The notes under the pieces: model-generated
Database searches by the model: none
Told to the model about the DNA's origin: nothing
Seen by the model: only the letters and a program-made list of their open reading frames with translations
In this document: piece by piece, positions 61,701 to 64,000 of the stretch
Position numbering within the stretch: position 1 is the first letter of the stretch
Layout of the letters: each line of letters begins with the position of its first letter
Assembly: GCA_933228895.1 (NCBI GenBank)
Contig: OW121850.1
Location: 28,467,773-28,531,772, forward strand
DNA: 64,000 nt
Source of the DNA: Platycnemis pennipes
Lineage: Eukaryota; Arthropoda; Insecta; Odonata; Platycnemididae
Direction of reading: 5' to 3'
Translations under genes and position numbers: made by a program

Positions 61701-61804
61701 TAAGTGCCACACTCAGGGCGTCGGGCATCCAGATCATCTTATAAAACTCTCTCTCCTAAGAATATTCGTCCAAGATGGAATGAATTCAGCTGAAAAATCT
61801 TAGA
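58746..61804. other. No recognised gene; CpG-richer block about 59.8-60.6 kb
   Basis: 59800-59835 contains GTCGGAATCGC twice in tandem. The GC-richer block at 59760-60620 opens frames of up to 109 codons on both strands. An AG preceded by a pyrimidine-rich stretch at 59881 looks like a possible 3' splice site, but no downstream exon can be confirmed. Confidence 0.45.
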
Positions 61805-62156
61805 GAATATTGAATGGAGTTTTAACTTCCTCATAATGAGAAATTTACTAGCAGATCATCACCATTAGAAATGTTAATAATCAGTGGCACAATAGAACTC
61901 ATGCATCTTCATTATTTGTGTTGGGATACGGCAGCTATGATTTCCATAAAGAAGAATGCATATCATTAGAAATGTGAGGTTGAATATTAGAATGGAGCTT
62001 TAACTTCATCATAATGCGAAATTTACTAGCAGATCATCACCATCAGAAATGTTGGTAATCAGTGGAACCCCACAATGAAACTCATGCTTCTTCATCATTT
62101 GTGTTGGGATACGGCAGCTATGATTTCCATAAAGAAGAATGCATATCATTAAAAAT
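61805..62156 (+). repeat. 177-bp tandem duplication (two copies)
   Basis: 61805-61981 and 61982-62156 align along their length. Both start GAATATT(A)GAATGGAG and share TTTACTAGCAGATCATCACC, then GTTGGGATACGGCAGCTATG and GCATATCATTA. Differences are scattered substitutions and small indels, so the duplication is not very recent. No coding potential is evident. Confidence 0.9.
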
Positions 62157-63242
62157 ATCTCATGTTAAGTACTCATTTCGGGCGCAGTGCACTGCTTTTT
62201 GGCGAACACCCAAGTGCTCTGAGGTTTAAACAAATCGTTTGTTTACCCACGAGCTGAACGCTAAGAGCATTCCTCACGGATAAGTGCTATTTTGTCGGTT
62301 AGTTATGGGAAGATTCGGTGACGACAGCCGGAAGTATGGAAAGCGTTAGGATTGACCAACCACACACGACATGCTCGGAGCCTCCCTTTGGAGAGGGAAA
62401 TGGACGCGATTAATCCTTTCGCAAGCGAAGAAGAAGGTGCGCTCAAAGGCTTCCCCGCCCCCTCCTTATGCCTGCTTGGCGTCGGCCACACCAAAAACTT
62501 CTGAACACCGACACTTGGCTCAACACCATCGCGGACGGAACGCGATGAAATCTGAAACGGCAATGCACCTTCCGAATCTCATTATTTTTAAACACTGTTT
62601 GAAGATGACCCAATTCTCAAGTCAAAGGCGAAGCGGGTGCTATCACGATATCAGCCATTATACGGGCGTGGGTATCACTTTTATTGCTTCCAGCGTTCCC
62701 TCGAGGAAAGAATTTTAAATATTTTATTTCGCAATAGCATGGCTAGATTTCCAACGCCTTCCTTCGAGTCCCCTTCCTTCAATTTCATCTAAATATATAC
62801 CTGGACACACACGCTACCAAGCGAATGATAGCAAAGGTAATTATTCGAAAGTATAAAATGCTGGCTTTCCTTCGGAAATTAACAATCTCTCGGAATACTG
62901 ATGGCTTCATAAATTTAGGAATGACCTCATAGTCAAGAGTTAATATATAGCTAGTAAGTGATGATGGAACGCTACAAAGCATCAAATGATCCGACACGAC
63001 AGAATATAAAAGGAATTCAGCAGGAATAAAACATGCCAGCCTATGACGATAGAATTTACGCTAAGACGTATTCCATGTATTCCCTTCCACAAATTAAGGA
63101 TTGTGTTACTAATACTATGGAGTGAATGAGGGAGTAAAATGAAAAATAGAGCTATTATAAATGGTAGCCTAATAAAACTTTTGTGGATATCACTGACGCT
63201 GCGATAGTCAAAAGAGTTCTATAGCCAGATTCTAACGCCTTG
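62157..63242. other. No recognised gene
   Basis: A 115-codon plus-strand frame at 62371-62718 and an 86-codon minus-strand frame overlap it; neither shows a domain. The rest is AT-rich. Confidence 0.5.
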
Positions 63243-63281
63243 GGAAAGAAAATTCACTCTGTACATTCCAGACTAAAGTTT

Positions 63282-63327
63282 TATTGACTTTGACCATGGT
63301 TTCGACACTTTTATGTAATTATCAAGG
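63282..63327 (-). ncRNA. Hammerhead-like motif, left arm (63 kb)
   Basis: On the minus strand: TTGATAA core region, stem II ACAT with GTGT around AAAA, then GAAA, CCATGG and TC. CCATGG is a perfect self-complementary stem III. The core differs from CUGANGA at C3 and G8, but both changed together to U and A, which would keep the 3-8 pair. Confidence 0.6.
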
Positions 63328-63340
63328 CTATGATGAAGAC

Positions 63341-63385
63341 CTTGATAATGATATAAAAATGTCGAAACAATGGTCGAAGTCAATA
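63341..63385 (+). ncRNA. Hammerhead-like motif, right arm (63 kb)
   Basis: TTGATAA at 63342-63348; stem II GATAT (63350-63354) with ATGTC (63359-63363), including one wobble; GAAA at 63364-63367; CAATGG; TC at 63374-63375. The left arm has CCATGG, so the ancestral box was probably GAAACCATGGTC. The paired U3 and A8 change is shared by both arms. Stem I pairing is weak by eye. Confidence 0.6.
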
Positions 63386-63429
63386 AAACTTTAGTCTGGA
63401 AGGTACAAAGTGAATTTTCTTTTCCAATC

Positions 63430-63504
63430 TCGTGGTTCCACAAAGTGAAGCCTCAAACGTTGAACCGAGGTTATAACGCCCTCTACTCTTTTCTATTTTT
63501 CTGA
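63430..63504 (+). pseudogene. Short PLE-associated coding-like block after the 63-kb palindrome
   Basis: The frame reads SWFHKVKPQTLNRGYNALYS and a few more residues before TGA at 63502-63504. It corresponds to KEFHQVTPQTIAS at 52552-52590, at the same place relative to the palindrome. It is probably the 5' edge of a PLE coding region that is otherwise missing or highly decayed. Confidence 0.5.
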
Positions 63505-64000
63505 CATGCATCAAACTTTATTACTGAAATTTCGGCACAGTTTTGCTCCTTATATATGGAATTGAAATCACACAAATAAGTTACAATTTGGACAATAACT
63601 GAAATAAAAATAACCCAAGCATCAGTAATGAGAACTTTTTCATCTTATATTCCCAAGGGTTCACTTTTATTTTCATTGCTGTTTTTCTTTGGGTAGATAA
63701 CCGACAGCTCATTTCAAGATTCTTCACTACATTAGAAGGGATATGGTGACGGGGAGGGAGAGGCAGAAGAAATGGTTAAATACTTATCATCGGTATATAC
63801 CTGCTCTACATGGGTGTCCAAAGGGTCCTGTATAACATATTAATGTATCTTCCGATTAAGGTAGCACTGATCTTATTAAATTTATTTGCCACTTACGGGA
63901 AGAGCACCCGGGCACTAATAGAGATGGCGAGAAGACCAAAATTTAGACTAAACTGGTATTTATAAAGCAATTATGAGTAGATTAAGACAGTCATGTTGAT
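63505..64000. other. No feature recognised
   Basis: AT-rich sequence to the window edge. If the block at 63430 is the start of a PLE, the following bases should contain more of it, but I cannot read further coding similarity there. Confidence 0.45.

Larger units (their letters stand above)
63243..63426. repeat. ~184-bp palindrome of PLE terminal units, second family
   Basis: Arms at about 63243-63327 and 63340-63426 are reverse complements with several mismatches and one small indel, around a 12-base spacer (CTATGATGAAGA). Outward from the centre each arm has a hammerhead-like motif, GTCAATAAAACTTTAGTCTG, and a tail with GTGAATTTTCTT. This is the same architecture as the 52-kb palindrome with a different sequence. 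The arms are more diverged, so this palindrome is older or has been less well maintained. Confidence 0.88.

Noticed and set aside
1..64000. CRISPR array, rRNA genes, bacterial operons, viral integrations
   Set aside because: No spaced direct repeats of the right form, no rRNA-like conserved stretches, no closely packed co-directional frames, and no viral protein motifs were seen.

Overview
The window reads as AT-rich nuclear DNA from an animal, most likely an arthropod and probably an insect. That view rests on its repeats: Penelope-like retroelements (PLEs) with a GIY-YIG domain and hammerhead-like terminal motifs, 3' tails of a non-LTR retrotransposon often seen in arthropod genomes, tRNA-derived SINEs with target-site duplications, a hAT element with a perfect 8-bp duplication, and a Harbinger-like MITE with a TTA duplication. 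Nothing looks like an operon, rRNA, functional tRNA, CRISPR array or prokaryotic gene. I cannot name the species. I recognise no intact host protein-coding gene, so the window is probably intergenic or intronic. Short host exons without recognisable domains could be missed.

Layout. 0-15 kb: AT-rich DNA with an unclassified ~460-bp repeat present twice (3.76 and 14.10 kb), a LINE tail (6.9 kb), a SINE with duplication (8.3-8.6 kb), a Harbinger-like MITE (10.44-10.65 kb) and a LINE reverse-transcriptase fragment (12.0-12.5 kb). 15-33 kb: mostly unrecognised sequence, with purine-rich or CpG-rich blocks, a (CT)n microsatellite, four SINE copies or fragments, a degenerate ~11-bp repeat (20.27-20.7 kb), a LINE tail and several hairpins. 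33.9-37.0 kb: one long, decayed PLE carrying RT and GIY-YIG remnants and ending in a hammerhead-like motif. 41.4-42.3 kb: a hAT element with a transposase C-terminal remnant. 45.5-46.6 kb: a second PLE 3' fragment with its own hammerhead-like motif, abutting a LINE tail on the other strand. 47-48 kb: SINE pieces, one with an inverted partner. 52.4 and 63.3 kb: two palindromes of about 172 and 184 bp, each made of two inverted copies of a PLE terminal unit, each followed by the same short coding-like block. 53.5-54.1 and 58.4-58.8 kb: further LINE tails. 61.8-62.2 kb: a 177-bp tandem duplication.

The strongest signal is the set of PLE hammerhead-like motifs. Six strand-specific copies sit at four loci. 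All have a short stem II, a GAAA-type box, a very short stem III that is self-complementary in the better copies (CCCGGG, CCGG, CCATGG), and UC at the expected cleavage site. Each differs somewhat from the canonical core, so activity is not assured. The fact that PLEs carry such ribozymes is established knowledge; the palindromic arrangement and individual variants are what deserve a closer look.
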